Counted from the first letter of the stretch, positions 26,452 to 36,316 are shown. The stretch: DNA of 64,000 nt from Novosphingobium sp. CF614 (GCF_900113255.1 NZ_FOOR01000012.1:1-64000); one strand, 5' to 3'. The notes: generated by a model not told the origin, from the sequence alone. Program-made: numbers and translations.

Positions 26452-27528
26452 GTGCCCCGTACCGCCCATTTCGCCGGCGCCATCCCCGAAACTGCCTCCC
26501 GCGATGAGGGCGTGATCCGGTTCGCGGATCGCGCCGCGTTCGCAGCCGCGCTCGCCGCCCTGCCCCTGCCCGACGAAGCCGCCATCGCCACGGCCCGCGC
26601 GCGTCAGGCCGCGCTGACGAAACCCGCCGGCTCGCTGGGCAGGCTGGAGGACATCGCCGTGTTCATGGCCGGCTGGCAGCGCACGCCCCGGCCCCGCATC
26701 GAGCGGGTCCGCGCGGCGATCTTCGCCGGAAAACACGGCGTTGCCGCGCGCGGCGTCAGTGCCTTTCCCGTCGAGGTGACGGCCCAGATGGTCGCCAACT
26801 TCCGATCCGGCGGCGCGGCGATCAATGCGCTGGCGCGTTGCTGCGGGGCCGAGCTGTCGATAGTCCCGCTCGATCTGGATCGCCCCACCGGCGACATCGC
26901 CGAGGCACCCGCCATGCGAGAAGAGGACTGCCTCGCCGCGCTGAACGCGGGGGCGGCCGCGGTCGCCGCCGATACGCAGTTGCTGTTCGTCGGCGAAATG
27001 GGGATCGGCAACACCACGCCGGCCGCGGCGCTATGCGCCGCCGCGTTCGGCGGCGATGCCGCGGCGTGGTGCGGCAAGGGCAGCGGGATCGACGCGGAAG
27101 GCGCGGCGCGCAAGGTGCTGGCGGTGGAACAGGCGCTCGCCCTGCACGGCCCGTTCCGCCACGATGCCTTCGAGACCCTGCGACGCCTGGGCGGGCGCGA
27201 GATCGCGGCGACGGCGGGGGCGATCCTGGCCGCGCGGCAGATGCGCGTTCCGGTCCTGCTCGATGGCTTCATCGTCTGCGCCGCGATCGCCCCGCTGGTG
27301 GCGGCAAGCCCCGGCTTCACGGATCACTGCCTGGCCGCCCATTGCTCCGCCGAAGCCGGGCATGCGCGGCTGCTGGCCCGCTTCGGACTGGAGCCCCTGC
27401 TGCGGCTGGACATGCGCCTGGGCGAAGGGTCGGGGGCGGCTGTGGCGGTCCATCTCGTGCGCGCCGCCCTTGCCGCGCACGACGAAATGGCGACTTTCGC
27501 CGAAGCGGCGGTGGCGGGAGCGCTGTGA
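26452..27528 (+). CDS. cobT: Nicotinate-nucleotide--dimethylbenzimidazole phosphoribosyltransferase
   Basis: 358-residue CobT, which makes alpha-ribazole phosphate from dimethylbenzimidazole and nicotinate mononucleotide for the lower ligand of cobalamin. Typical motifs are LTKPAGSLGRLEDIAVFMAG, the active-site loop FAGKHGVAARGVSAFP, VGEMGIGNTTPAAAL, LDGFIVCAAI and the C-terminal DMRLGEGSGAAVAV. The start is taken as GTG at 26452, with AAGGGA 7 nt upstream. Frames extending further upstream run into the riboswitch leader and are rejected. First gene of the riboswitch-controlled operon. Confidence 0.94.
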   Translation: MPRTAHFAGAIPETASRDEGVIRFADRAAFAAALAALPLPDEAAIATARARQAALTKPAGSLGRLEDIAVFMAGWQRTPRPRIERVRAAIFAGKHGVAARGVSAFPVEVTAQMVANFRSGGAAINALARCCGAELSIVPLDLDRPTGDIAEAPAMREEDCLAALNAGAAAVAADTQLLFVGEMGIGNTTPAAALCAAAFGGDAAAWCGKGSGIDAEGAARKVLAVEQALALHGPFRHDAFETLRRLGGREIAATAGAILAARQMRVPVLLDGFIVCAAIAPLVAASPGFTDHCLAAHCSAEAGHARLLARFGLEPLLRLDMRLGEGSGAAVAVHLVRAALAAHDEMATFAEAAVAGAL

Positions 27529-28103
27529 CCGGGTTCATCATCCACCTCCTGCGCCATGGCCCGCCGCTGCGGAGCGGCCTGATGCTCGGCCATACCGACC
27601 TGCCGCCGCTCGACGCGCGGTGCCTGGCCCTGTCGGCCCGTGTCCGCTCGCTCGCGGTGGAGCGGATCGTGACTTCCGACCTGAGCCGGGCAGCGCATTC
27701 CGGCGAGTACCTCGCCCGGGAAACCCGGCTGCCGCTCCGCCGCGATCCACGCTGGCGCGAACTGGACTTCGGCGCGTGGGACGGCCTTGCCCCGGAAGCG
27801 CTCGACAAAGGCGCGCTGTCCCGCTTCTGGGCCGATCCCGACGCCAATCCGCCGCCGGACGGCGAGAGCTGGACCGGCCTGCGCGCACGCATCGCAGAGG
27901 CGCTGGCCGACCTGACCGGGCCCGTTCTGGTGGTCACGCATGCCGGAGCGATGCGCGCGGCGCTGTCCGTGCTCACCGGGCTCGATCACCGGGGCGTCTG
28001 GGCGCTGGACTTGCCCTATCACGCCTTGCTGAGCCTGCGGGTCTGGCCGGGATCGCCGATGACGGGGCAAGTCGTCGGCCTCGCTGCCGGGGCGCCGGGA
28101 TGA
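27525..28103 (+). CDS. Histidine phosphatase, probable alpha-ribazole phosphatase
   Basis: 192-residue phosphoglycerate-mutase-type phosphatase: catalytic His in IHLLRHGPP, then SDLSRAAHSGEYLA and the second catalytic His in VLVVTHAGAMRA. In the cobalamin operon the natural role is dephosphorylation of alpha-ribazole 5'-phosphate (CobC of Salmonella), between the CobT and CobS reactions. It starts at GTG overlapping the cobT stop (GTGA). The symbol is left blank because cobC also names the Thr-P decarboxylase in other organisms. Confidence 0.88.
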   Translation: MTGFIIHLLRHGPPLRSGLMLGHTDLPPLDARCLALSARVRSLAVERIVTSDLSRAAHSGEYLARETRLPLRRDPRWRELDFGAWDGLAPEALDKGALSRFWADPDANPPPDGESWTGLRARIAEALADLTGPVLVVTHAGAMRAALSVLTGLDHRGVWALDLPYHALLSLRVWPGSPMTGQVVGLAAGAPG

Positions 28104-28813
28104 AGGCGTTGCTGCTCGCCTTGGGTTTCATGACCCGGCTGCCGCTTCCCCCGGTCGCGGCGGACGCGCGGGACTTCGCGCGCGCCATCCGCTGGTTTCC
28201 GGCGGCGGGAGCCGTGGTGGGCCTGGGCGTGGCGGGAGCGGCCTGGGCGGGGTTCCGCCACGATCCCTGGGCGGGTGCCCTCCTGGGCCTGGCGACCTGG
28301 ACCCGGATCACCGGCGCCCTGCACCTCGACGGACTGGGCGACGTCGCCGACGCGGCGGGAGCGGCCCATGGCGACCCGCAGCGCCTGTCGTCGGTACTGG
28401 CGGACCCGCATATCGGCAGCTTCGGAGTGACGGCGATCGGCCTGCAACTGATCGCCAAGCTGGTCCTGCTGCGCCTCGCGCTCGATGCCATTCCGATCGC
28501 GGTGCTGATCGCGGTGCCGGTGGCGGCGAGAATCGGACCGCTGGTCTGGACCCTTACGCTGCCGCCGCTGCACCAGGGCATGGGCAGCACCTTTGGCGCC
28601 GGGGCGAACTGGCCGGTGAGCGGAGCCTGGCTGCTCGTGCTGGGCGCCCTGGCATGGGCCCTCGATCCAGCGATCCTGCTCGCCGTTCCGGCCATCGCCT
28701 TGTGGAGCCTGTGGCTGCGCCGGCGGATCGGGGGCATTTCGGGCGACGGGCACGGCGCGGGCATAGAATTGGTCGAAACCGCCATGCTCGCCGCGCTGGT
28801 GTTTGCCCGATGA
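28100..28813 (+). CDS. cobS: Adenosylcobinamide-GDP ribazoletransferase (cobalamin synthase)
   Basis: 237-residue polytopic inner-membrane enzyme joining adenosylcobinamide-GDP to alpha-ribazole (phosphate). The N-terminal FMTRLPLPP, the acidic signature TGALHLDGLGDVADAAGA (divalent-metal site) and the C-terminal IGGISGDGHGAGIELVE are those of CobS; about six hydrophobic segments follow the family layout. The ATG overlaps the preceding stop by 4 bp, and its own stop overlaps the next ATG. Confidence 0.95.
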   Translation: MKALLLALGFMTRLPLPPVAADARDFARAIRWFPAAGAVVGLGVAGAAWAGFRHDPWAGALLGLATWTRITGALHLDGLGDVADAAGAAHGDPQRLSSVLADPHIGSFGVTAIGLQLIAKLVLLRLALDAIPIAVLIAVPVAARIGPLVWTLTLPPLHQGMGSTFGAGANWPVSGAWLLVLGALAWALDPAILLAVPAIALWSLWLRRRIGGISGDGHGAGIELVETAMLAALVFAR

Positions 28814-29808
28814 ACGGCGATCTCGCCTTTCACGGCGGCCGTCTCAGCGATGCCCGTGCCCGGTTCGGTGGCCGCTGCGTCGACTGGCTGGATCTCTCCA
28901 CCGGCATCAATCCGAACCCGTGGCCCCGCGCCGAAACGATCCGTCCGGACTGGCGCGCGCTGCCCGATCCGCGCGCGCTGCGGAGCCTGGAAGAAACGGC
29001 GGCGGCGTTCTTCGGCGGCGATCCGGCGCGGTGCTGCGCGGTTCCCGGAAGCGAATCGGGCCTGCGCGCGCTCGCCCGCATCCTGGACCTGCCGGGCCGC
29101 CATCCCGTGCTCTGCTACGGCACGCACGCGGGGGCCTTCCTGCATGCGGAGGCGGTTTCGGGGTCGCTGGACGGGCCTGCGACCCCATCGGTACTGGTCC
29201 TTGCCAGCCCCAGCAACCCGGACGGCCGCCTGACCTCCCGCGACGACCTCCTGGCCGCGCTCGACCGGCAAGAGAGCAGCGGCGGCTGGCTGATCGTCGA
29301 CGAAGCCTTTGCCGACTGCCACGCCGGGTGGAGCATTGCCGACCAGGTCGCGGACGACCGGCGGCTCATCGTCACGCGATCCTTCGGCAAGTTCTTCGGG
29401 CTGGCGGGGGTCCGGCTCGGCTTCGTGCTGGCGCCCCGGTCGCTGCTGGCCGATCTGCGGAAATTGCAGGGCGAGTGGCCCGTCTGTTCAGCCGCCCTGG
29501 CGTTCGCGGCCGCCGCTTATGCCGACACGGAATGGATCGCGGCGACCCGGGCCGCCCTGCCGGCAGCGGCGGCGCATCTCGATGCGGTGCTGATCCGGCA
29601 CGGATTGCGGCCGGAAGGGGCCTGCCCGCTGTTCCGGCTGGTCGAAACGGACACGGCGCCCCGCCTGTTCGCCGCGCTGGCACGGCAACACGTCCTCACT
29701 CGCCCCTTCGCCGATCACCCACGGCTGCTGCGCTTCGGGCTTCCCGCCGACGCGCAACAGCTGACGCGACTGGACGCGGCACTCGGCCAGGCGATGCGCC
29801 ATGGTTGA
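28810..29808 (+). CDS. L-threonine-O-3-phosphate decarboxylase-type aminotransferase fold enzyme
   Basis: 332-residue class I/II PLP enzyme. The PLP-lysine motif is RSFGKFFGLAGVRLGF, with the substrate Asn segment LASPSNPDGRL and the cofactor Asp in LIVDEAFADC. The N-terminus FHGGRLSDARARFG and DLSTGINPNPWP is typical of CobD (Salmonella) / CobC (Pseudomonas), which makes (R)-1-amino-2-propanol phosphate, the linker for the nucleotide loop. It is placed directly before cbiB, whose substrate it provides. Symbol omitted because naming conflicts between organisms. Confidence 0.9.
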   Translation: MNGDLAFHGGRLSDARARFGGRCVDWLDLSTGINPNPWPRAETIRPDWRALPDPRALRSLEETAAAFFGGDPARCCAVPGSESGLRALARILDLPGRHPVLCYGTHAGAFLHAEAVSGSLDGPATPSVLVLASPSNPDGRLTSRDDLLAALDRQESSGGWLIVDEAFADCHAGWSIADQVADDRRLIVTRSFGKFFGLAGVRLGFVLAPRSLLADLRKLQGEWPVCSAALAFAAAAYADTEWIAATRAALPAAAAHLDAVLIRHGLRPEGACPLFRLVETDTAPRLFAALARQHVLTRPFADHPRLLRFGLPADAQQLTRLDAALGQAMRHG

Positions 29809-30736
29809 ACCGATCGGTCTCGCCGCCCTGGCGCTGGACGCGGCGGCGGGTTGGCCAAGCTGGCTCCACCGCCGGATCGGCCACCCCGTCGGCACCTTCG
29901 CGAGGATCATCGGCGCTTGCGAGACCGGCTGGAATCGACCGACACGGCCGGCCGCATGCCGCCGGTTACTGGGCGCGGCGACGGTGGCCTTGCTGGTGCT
30001 GGCAAGTGGCGGCATGGCACTGATCGCCGAACTCGTCATTCGCGCGCTCGCGGGGCAATGGGCATGGCCATTCCTCGCCATCGCTGCATGGCCCGCGCTC
30101 GCCCAGCGGAGTCTCTACCAGCATTACATGCCCGTCATGGACGCTCTCGAGCGCGGCGACCTGACGGCCGCCCGCGAAGCGGTGGGCCTGATCGTGGGCC
30201 GCGACACCGCCGATCTCGACGAGCGCGGCATCGCCCGGGCGGCCATCGAAAGCCTGGCCGAGAGCTTTTGCGACGGCATCGTCGCCCCGCTCTTCTGGCT
30301 GCTCGTGCTCGGATTGCCCGGGGCGTGGATCTACAAGGCGATCAATACCGCCGACAGCCTGATCGGCCATCCCGAAGAGCCGCTGCGCGCCTTCGGCTGG
30401 GCGGCTGCCCGCAGCGACGACGTGCTGAACCTGATCCCGGCGCGATCGAGCGCGGTCCTGATCTGCCTGGCCGGCGCGGGCGGATGGCGCGCCATGCTGC
30501 GCGACCACGCCCGCCATGCCTCGCCCAATGCCGGCTGGCCCGAGGCGGCGATGGCGGGAGCCCTCGGCGTCCGCCTCGCCGGGCCGGCCAGCTACGACGG
30601 TCTCCTCGTCGACAAGCCGTGGATCGGCGATGGGCCCGACGCAGACCTGGCCGCGATGCGCCGCGCCGCCGGGGTCTATTTGCGGGCTTGCGCTTTGGCC
30701 TGGATGCTGGCTGGACGATGGGCATGGCTGGCGTGA
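29801..30736 (+). CDS. cbiB: Adenosylcobinamide-phosphate synthase
   Basis: 311-residue membrane protein of the CbiB/CobD family, which attaches aminopropanol (phosphate) to adenosylcobyric acid. Family marks are [23 protein letters not shown] at the N-terminus, [24 protein letters not shown] in the middle, [13 protein letters not shown], and [23 protein letters not shown] with [12 protein letters not shown] near the C-terminus. It overlaps the upstream gene by 8 bp and the cobQ start by several bases. Confidence 0.95.
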   Translation: MVEPIGLAALALDAAAGWPSWLHRRIGHPVGTFARIIGACETGWNRPTRPAACRRLLGAATVALLVLASGGMALIAELVIRALAGQWAWPFLAIAAWPALAQRSLYQHYMPVMDALERGDLTAAREAVGLIVGRDTADLDERGIARAAIESLAESFCDGIVAPLFWLLVLGLPGAWIYKAINTADSLIGHPEEPLRAFGWAAARSDDVLNLIPARSSAVLICLAGAGGWRAMLRDHARHASPNAGWPEAAMAGALGVRLAGPASYDGLLVDKPWIGDGPDADLAAMRRAAGVYLRACALAWMLAGRWAWLA

Positions 30737-32184
30737 TGCTGCAAGGAACCGGTTCGGATGTCGGCAAGTCGGTGCTGGTGGCCGGGCTGTGCCGGGCGCT
30801 TGCCGATCGCGGCCTTCGCGTGCTGCCGTTCAAGCCGCAAAACATGTCGAACAACGCGGCCGTCACCGTGGACGGCGGCGAGATCGGGCGCGCCCAGGCG
30901 CTCCAGGCCCTGGCCGCGCGTGCCGAGCCGCATACCGACATGAACCCGGTGCTGCTCAAGCCGCAGGCGGACCATACATCGCAGCTCATCGTGCATGGCA
31001 GGGTGCGCGGCACGCTGGGCTCCGCGAACTTTCGCGAGGGCCGCCGGGGCCTGATGCCCGAAGTGCTGGAAAGCTGGCATCGCCTGTCCGCCCGGTGCGA
31101 TCTCGTAATCGTCGAGGGCGCGGGTTCCCCGGCGGAGATCAACTTGCGCGAAGGCGATATCGCCAACATGGGCTTTGCCTGCGCCGCGCAAGTGCCGGTC
31201 GTGCTGGTCGGCGATATCGACCGGGGCGGTGTGATCGCCTCGCTGGTGGGGACCCGCGCGGTGATCGATCCGGCCGACGCGGCGATGATCCGGGGGTTCA
31301 TCGTCAACAAGTTCCGCGGCGATCCGGCGCTGTTCGCCGATGGCTACGTGGCCATCGAAGCACGAACCGGATGGCGCGGCTTCGGGCTCGTCCCGTGGCT
31401 GGGTGCGGTCGCCCGCCTGCCCAGCGAAGACGCGGTGATCCTCGAACGCGGGCCCGGCACCGACACCGGCAGGACGCTGGTCGCCTGTCCGATGCTGCCG
31501 CGCATCGCCAATTTCGACGATCTCGATCCGCTGAAGGCGGAACCCGGCGTGCAGGTCGTCATGGTTCCGCCGGGCCGGCCGATACCGGTCGAGGCCGCTT
31601 TGGTGGTCCTGCCCGGATCGAAGGCGACGATCGCCGACCTGGCCTTTTTGCGCGAGCAGGGCTGGGACATCGACATCCTGGCCCATCACCGGCGCGGCGG
31701 CGCGATCCTGGGCATCTGCGGGGGCTACCAGATGCTGGGCCGAACGATCGCCGATCCGCTGGGAATCGAAGGTCCGCCGGGCGAAGTCGCCGGGCTCGGT
31801 CTTCTCGATGGCGAAACCGTGCTGGGCCCGGACAAAGCCTTGCGCCGGGTTCGCGGAACGGCGCTGAACGCATCCTTCGATGGCTACGAAATGCACATGG
31901 GCGAAACCCGGCACGCATCGGGCACCGGGCCGTTCGCCGTCCTCGACGGCGGCAGGCCGGACGGCGCCGTTGCCGCCGACGGACGCCTGATGGGAACTTA
32001 TTGCCACGGCCTGCTGGCATCGGGCGACCTGCGCCGCGCGCTACTGGCCAGGATCGGCGTGCAAAGCGACGCGGGCGATCACGGCGCCATCGTCGATGCG
32101 GCGCTGGACGAACTGGCGGCCGGGCTGGAGCGCCATCTCGATATCGACGCGCTGCTGGCGCTTGCCTCCGGGGTATGCGCGTGA
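30724..32184 (+). CDS. cobQ: Cobyric acid synthase
   Basis: 486-residue glutamine-dependent amidotransferase that amidates adenosylcobyrinic acid a,c-diamide at four carboxyls. An N-terminal P-loop-type domain ([34 protein letters not shown]) is followed by a GATase domain with the characteristic [12 protein letters not shown] and a C-terminal catalytic His in GTYCHGLL. Start candidates are ATG 30718, ATG 30724, GTG 30733 and ATG 30736. 30724 was chosen because it gives MAGVMLQG, the usual family N-terminus; no ribosome site decides between them. Confidence 0.94.
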   Translation: MAGVMLQGTGSDVGKSVLVAGLCRALADRGLRVLPFKPQNMSNNAAVTVDGGEIGRAQALQALAARAEPHTDMNPVLLKPQADHTSQLIVHGRVRGTLGSANFREGRRGLMPEVLESWHRLSARCDLVIVEGAGSPAEINLREGDIANMGFACAAQVPVVLVGDIDRGGVIASLVGTRAVIDPADAAMIRGFIVNKFRGDPALFADGYVAIEARTGWRGFGLVPWLGAVARLPSEDAVILERGPGTDTGRTLVACPMLPRIANFDDLDPLKAEPGVQVVMVPPGRPIPVEAALVVLPGSKATIADLAFLREQGWDIDILAHHRRGGAILGICGGYQMLGRTIADPLGIEGPPGEVAGLGLLDGETVLGPDKALRRVRGTALNASFDGYEMHMGETRHASGTGPFAVLDGGRPDGAVAADGRLMGTYCHGLLASGDLRRALLARIGVQSDAGDHGAIVDAALDELAAGLERHLDIDALLALASGVCA

Positions 32185-32723
32185 GCGCGCTGTTCGTCAT
32201 CGGCGGGGCGCGATCGGGCAAGAGCCGTCATGCGCAGGATCGCATGGAGGCGCTGCCCGGCAAGCTGGCGTTCGTTGCCACCGCCCAGGCCTTCGACGCG
32301 GAAATGGCTGACCGCATCGCCCGCCACCGGGCGGACCGCGGTGCACGATGGAAAACGTTCGAGGCCCCGATCGAACTGCCCGCCATGATCGACCGGGCCG
32401 CGCGCGGTGCCGACGCCGTGCTGGTGGACTGCCTTACGCTTTGGCTATCGAACCTGATGCTGGCCGGCTGCGACGTGGCGGCCGCGACTCGGGCGCTGAT
32501 CGAAGCCCTGGGGCGATGTCCCGTGCCGCTGGTCCTGGTCGCGAATGAAGTCGGCATGGGGATCGTGCCCGAAAACGCCCTCGCCCGCAGGTTTCGCGAC
32601 GAAGCCGGGCGCCTCAATCAACGCATCGCGGCGATCGCCGCGGAAGTGGTGTTCGTCGCCGCTGGCCTGCCGCTGGCGCTGAAACACCCCTCTGCTCAGG
32701 GTTCGCCCGTGCCCCATAGCTGA
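32181..32723 (+). CDS. cobU: Adenosylcobinamide kinase/adenosylcobinamide-phosphate guanylyltransferase
   Basis: 180-residue CobU/CobP: phosphorylates adenosylcobinamide and transfers GMP. The P-loop is at the very start ([16 protein letters not shown]), followed by [20 protein letters not shown], the [12 protein letters not shown] motif, and [29 protein letters not shown] at 32181 overlaps the cobQ stop (GTGA) with GGGG about 7 nt upstream, matching the coupling seen elsewhere in the operon; ATG at 32175 is an alternative. Its last 28 bp overlap the end of the convergent SH3 gene. Confidence 0.94.
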   Translation: MSALFVIGGARSGKSRHAQDRMEALPGKLAFVATAQAFDAEMADRIARHRADRGARWKTFEAPIELPAMIDRAARGADAVLVDCLTLWLSNLMLAGCDVAAATRALIEALGRCPVPLVLVANEVGMGIVPENALARRFRDEAGRLNQRIAAIAAEVVFVAAGLPLALKHPSAQGSPVPHS

Positions 32724-33169
32724 TTCTCGGCCACGAAGCCCTTGTGACCGTCGGCGTCGAACTGGCACCAGCCCGTCTGGCAATCCCCCAGCAGACCCAC
32801 GACGCCGGGTTCCAGCCGCCACAGCAGGCGCGACGATTCGCTGCCCTGGGCGTGCATTTCGACCAGTTCACCGCCTTTCACGATCGCCGAGCGCTGGCGT
32901 GAGAGGAGCAAGTCGCGCATCCAGCCCTTGTCGCCGTCCGGATCCTCGATCTGCCGCCACGGTCCCTCGCGGCGGAGCACTTTCACCGGCAGGTGCATGC
33001 GGCGATAGACCCAGTCGATCCTGTACGATTCGTCCGGCCCCACGCGCATGTTGGCGACCTCCGCATCGATCGAGGCCCAATAGGGAACCTTTTCGTCATC
33101 GGCGGCCCTGGCCGGCGCGGCAAGCGCGCAGAGGGCGAGCAACGGCAGCATAAACGCAGTGCGGTTCAT
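32696..33169 (-). CDS. Secreted SH3-like domain protein
   Basis: 157-residue protein with a signal peptide (MLPLLALCALAAPARA, cut before ADDEK). Two bacterial SH3-like repeats follow: VANMRVGPDESYRIDWVYRRMHLPVKVLRREGPWRQIEDPDG, then VEMHAQGSESSRLLWRLEPGVVGLLGDCQTGWCQFDADGHKGFV. Such periplasmic SH3 proteins commonly bind peptidoglycan peptides; here the role is inferred. Two Cys (DCQTGWC) lie close together. Divergent from the 2-hydroxyacid dehydrogenase and convergent with cobU. Confidence 0.85.
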   Translation of the reverse strand: MNRTAFMLPLLALCALAAPARAADDEKVPYWASIDAEVANMRVGPDESYRIDWVYRRMHLPVKVLRREGPWRQIEDPDGDKGWMRDLLLSRQRSAIVKGGELVEMHAQGSESSRLLWRLEPGVVGLLGDCQTGWCQFDADGHKGFVAENQLWGTGEP

Positions 33170-33247
33170 GCCCGATCCTTACCGCGCCGTGCGCAAAGGC
33201 ATCAAGGCTCCTTGACCCGGACCCTGTGGACGGCATAGCCGAAGATC

Positions 33248-34267
33248 ATGATGGCCCCGCCAAGCGACACTTCCTCCCTTCCGCACCCTCCCCGGCCCCG
33301 TGTGGTGGTCACGCGCCGCCTGCTGCCCGGGATCGAGGCGCGCATGACGGAACTGTTCGACACGACGCTCAATCCCGCCGACACGCCGATGACGCGCGAA
33401 CAGCTGCTTGCCGCGATGCGCGAATGCGACGTGCTGGTGCCGACGGTGACCGACGCGATCGACGCCGAAATGCTGGCACAGGCCGGCGAGCGGCTTGGCC
33501 TGATCGCCAGTTTCGGCGCGGGGACGGAACATATCGACGTGGCCGCGGCCCGCGCGCGGCGCATCATCGTCACCAACACGCCGGGAGTCTTCACCGACGA
33601 TACCGCGGACCTGACCCTGGCGCTCATCATCCTGGTCTCGCGCCGTTTCAGCGAGAACGCCAGGATCCTGCACGAAGGCAAATGGCAAGGCTGGGCGCCG
33701 TCGGCCATGCTGGGCCATTCGCTGATGGGCAAGACGCTGGGCATCGTGGGCATGGGGCGCATCGGCCAGGCGGTGGCGCACCGGGCCAAGGCCTTCGGCA
33801 TGGAGATCCGCTACCACAACCGCCATCGCCTGCCCGGCGCGCTCGAGAACATGTTTTCCGCCCGCTACGAGCCGGACCTCGATGTGCTGGCGGCCGAGGC
33901 CGACATCCTGACGCTGCACTGCCCGGCCGGGCCCGCCACCGTGCACCTTGTCGACGCGCGGCGCCTGTCGCTGATGAAGCCCAGTGCCTGCGTGGTGAAC
34001 ACCGGGCGCGGCCAATTGATCGACGAGCAGGCGCTGATCGCCGCGCTGTCCGAAGGGCGGATCGCCGGCGCCGGGCTCGATGTATTCATGAACGAGCCGC
34101 GCATCGATCCGCGGCTGCTGGCGCTGCCGGGCCTCGTCGCGATGCCGCACCTGGGCAGCGCGACTTACGAGGGGCGCGGCGCCGCCGGCGAACGGATCAT
34201 CACCAATATCCGCTTCTGGGTTGACGGTCACCGCCCGCCGGACCAGGTGCTGCCCGACTTGCCCTGA
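33248..34267 (+). CDS. D-2-hydroxyacid dehydrogenase (glyoxylate/hydroxypyruvate reductase type)
   Basis: 339-residue NAD(P)-dependent enzyme. Rossmann motif GIVGMGRIGQAVAHRA, catalytic Arg in VVNTGRGQLIDEQAL, Glu in GLDVFMNEP, and the catalytic His in MPHLGSAT are all in place. The best resemblance is to glyoxylate reductase / D-glycerate dehydrogenase. The substrate-binding N-domain begins RPRVVVTRRLLPGIEARM. There is no helpful operon context. Start at 33248 or 33251. Confidence 0.9.
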   Translation: MMAPPSDTSSLPHPPRPRVVVTRRLLPGIEARMTELFDTTLNPADTPMTREQLLAAMRECDVLVPTVTDAIDAEMLAQAGERLGLIASFGAGTEHIDVAAARARRIIVTNTPGVFTDDTADLTLALIILVSRRFSENARILHEGKWQGWAPSAMLGHSLMGKTLGIVGMGRIGQAVAHRAKAFGMEIRYHNRHRLPGALENMFSARYEPDLDVLAAEADILTLHCPAGPATVHLVDARRLSLMKPSACVVNTGRGQLIDEQALIAALSEGRIAGAGLDVFMNEPRIDPRLLALPGLVAMPHLGSATYEGRGAAGERIITNIRFWVDGHRPPDQVLPDLP

Positions 34268-34404
34268 TCTTCCCGCCGCGTTTCCTGGCGTCGGCGCCGA
34301 TGCGGGTAAGTTCAGGCAACCGCTTGTCTAGAGGCGATTTCCTGCTCTAAGTCGATCCCAGGAGGATCGCGGCGCCAGGCGCGGCCCGAAGGGGGATTGA
34401 GTCG

Positions 34405-35709
34405 ATGACCAAGCAGCTCCTGCTGCCGATCGCCGCCATGCTCGCGCTGCTCCCGGGAACGGCGCTGGCGCAGGACGGCCGGGTCGACGTGGCCAATAGC
34501 GGCGACACCGCATGGTTGCTGGCCGCATCGGCGCTGGTCACGCTGGTTGCCCTGCCCGGCCTGTCGTTGTTCCAGGGCGGCATGGTGCGCGCCAGGAACT
34601 TTCTTTCGGTTCTGGTCCAGTGCGGCGCGATCGTGGCGGCGGCCTCGATCGCGTGGGTCATCGTCGGCTACACCGTGAGCTTCGGCGATGTCGGCAATGG
34701 CTGGCTGGGCAGCGGCAATGCCTGGATGCTGATTACGCTGGGCAACGTGCGGGAAGGCACGGCGATTCCCGAAAGCGCCTTCGTGCTGTTCCAGATGGCT
34801 TTCGCCGTGGCCGCGCCCGCGCTGATGGCCGGCGCCTGGGCCGAACGGGCACGGTTCGGCTGGGTCATCACTTTTTGCATGCTATGGAGCCTGGTCGTCT
34901 ACGCGCCGGTGGCCCACTGGATCTGGGGCGGCGGCTGGCTTGCCGCCAGCGTCGGCACGGTCGACTGGGCCGGCGGCATCGTCGTTCACGCCACGGCCGG
35001 CGTCTCGGCGCTGGTCGCCGCGATCATGCTGGGCGAGCGCAAGGGCTTTCTCCAGACGCCGATGCCGCCGCACAGTCCCGCACTGACGATGGCGGGCGCC
35101 GCGCTGCTGTGGGTCGGCTGGTTCGGCTTCAGCGGTGGTTCGGCGCTGGCCGCCAACGACGATGCCGCCGCCGCGATCATCGCCACGCACGTGGCGGCGG
35201 CGGCGGCCGCGTTGACCTGGCTGGCGATCGAGCGCCTGACGGCCGGCAAGCCCACCGGCATGGGTTTCGCCAGGGGCGCGATCGCGGGCCTTGTCATCGT
35301 GACCCCGGCGGCCGGCTTCATCTCGCCCGGCTCCGCGATCCTGTTCGGCGCGGCCGGCGCGGCGGCCTGCTTCTTCGCGATCCGGCTGGTGAAACGCAAA
35401 CTGCGCATCGACGATTCGCTCGATGTCTTCGCCGTCCACGGCGTGGGCGGCATGCTCGGCGCGGTGCTGACCGGGATCTTCATGTCCGAAAGCCTGGGCG
35501 GCACCGGTTACGGCGAACGCATGAACATGGTGGCGCAGATCGTCGCGCAGATCATCGGCGTGGGCGTGGTCGCGGTATGGTCGGTGATCGCCACGGCGAT
35601 CCTGGCCCTGATGGCCTCGATACTCTTCCCCATGCGCGTTTCCGAGGATGCCGAGCGCGAGGGCCTCGACATCACCAGCCATGGCGGGCGCGCCGGGGAA
35701 TTCGATTGA
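34405..35709 (+). CDS. amtB: Ammonium transporter
   Basis: 434-residue Amt protein with a cleavable signal segment (LLLPIAAMLALLPGTALAQ) and 11 membrane segments. Amt marks are TAWLLAASALVTLVALPGLSLFQGGMVR, the pore region FQMAFAVAAPALMAGAWAERARF, IVVHATAGVSALVAA (first pore His), WVGWFGFSGGSALAAND and DVFAVHGVGGMLGAVLTGIF (second pore His). The usual glnK partner is not adjacent; nitrogen control cannot be inferred from the local sequence. Confidence 0.95.
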   Translation: MTKQLLLPIAAMLALLPGTALAQDGRVDVANSGDTAWLLAASALVTLVALPGLSLFQGGMVRARNFLSVLVQCGAIVAAASIAWVIVGYTVSFGDVGNGWLGSGNAWMLITLGNVREGTAIPESAFVLFQMAFAVAAPALMAGAWAERARFGWVITFCMLWSLVVYAPVAHWIWGGGWLAASVGTVDWAGGIVVHATAGVSALVAAIMLGERKGFLQTPMPPHSPALTMAGAALLWVGWFGFSGGSALAANDDAAAAIIATHVAAAAAALTWLAIERLTAGKPTGMGFARGAIAGLVIVTPAAGFISPGSAILFGAAGAAACFFAIRLVKRKLRIDDSLDVFAVHGVGGMLGAVLTGIFMSESLGGTGYGERMNMVAQIVAQIIGVGVVAVWSVIATAILALMASILFPMRVSEDAEREGLDITSHGGRAGEFD

Positions 35710-35740
35710 CAGGAAACCCGCGGCGGCGGGAAATGGGGCG

Positions 35741-36316
35741 ATGAAGGACTATTCCCGGCTGTTCGCGCGCACCATCCGCCACACCTTCGACTTCACCGGC
35801 CGCTCGGCGCGCAGCGAATTCCTGGTCTACATCGTGCTGTCGCAGGTCATGGTCGTGCTGGTGGGCTGGCCGGTGGGCTGGTTCGCGCCGGAGGAGACCG
35901 AGGGCTGGGTTCGCTTCGCGATCCAGTTCGCGACGGTAATTCCGGCCTTTGCGCTGGTGGTGCGGCGACTTCACGATTTCGGCCGCGACGGGCGATGGAG
36001 CCTGATCCTGCTGGCGGTGGCGCTGCGCACGTTCGCGCTCGACCTGCTAGGCCTCATTGCCGGCTGGAGTGCACGCAGCATGGTCGAAAGCCCGCTCGCC
36101 TACGTGGACTGGCTGCTGTTTCCGCCTTTCCTGCTGCTTTACCTGCTCCTGCTGGCGGCACCGGGAACGAAGGGCGGCAATCGCTATGGCTCCGATCCGC
36201 GCGAGGCGCCGGCTTCGGACGGCAAGACGGCGGGCCCGGACGGTTCCGGGCCGGCCGCTCAGGACATCGGCGGGTTCATACCAAATCTCTTTGAGCGCGA
36301 CTCCATCTCCCCCTAG
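35741..36316 (+). CDS. DUF805 family membrane protein
   Basis: 191-residue inner-membrane protein with four hydrophobic segments. The start region DFTGRSARSEFLVYIVL and RRLHDFGRDGRWSLILL are the hallmark motifs of DUF805. The ATG at 35741 lies 31 bp after amtB, so the two may be cotranscribed. The C-terminal 40 residues are polar and low-complexity. Function unknown. Confidence 0.85.
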   Translation: MKDYSRLFARTIRHTFDFTGRSARSEFLVYIVLSQVMVVLVGWPVGWFAPEETEGWVRFAIQFATVIPAFALVVRRLHDFGRDGRWSLILLAVALRTFALDLLGLIAGWSARSMVESPLAYVDWLLFPPFLLLYLLLLAAPGTKGGNRYGSDPREAPASDGKTAGPDGSGPAAQDIGGFIPNLFERDSISP

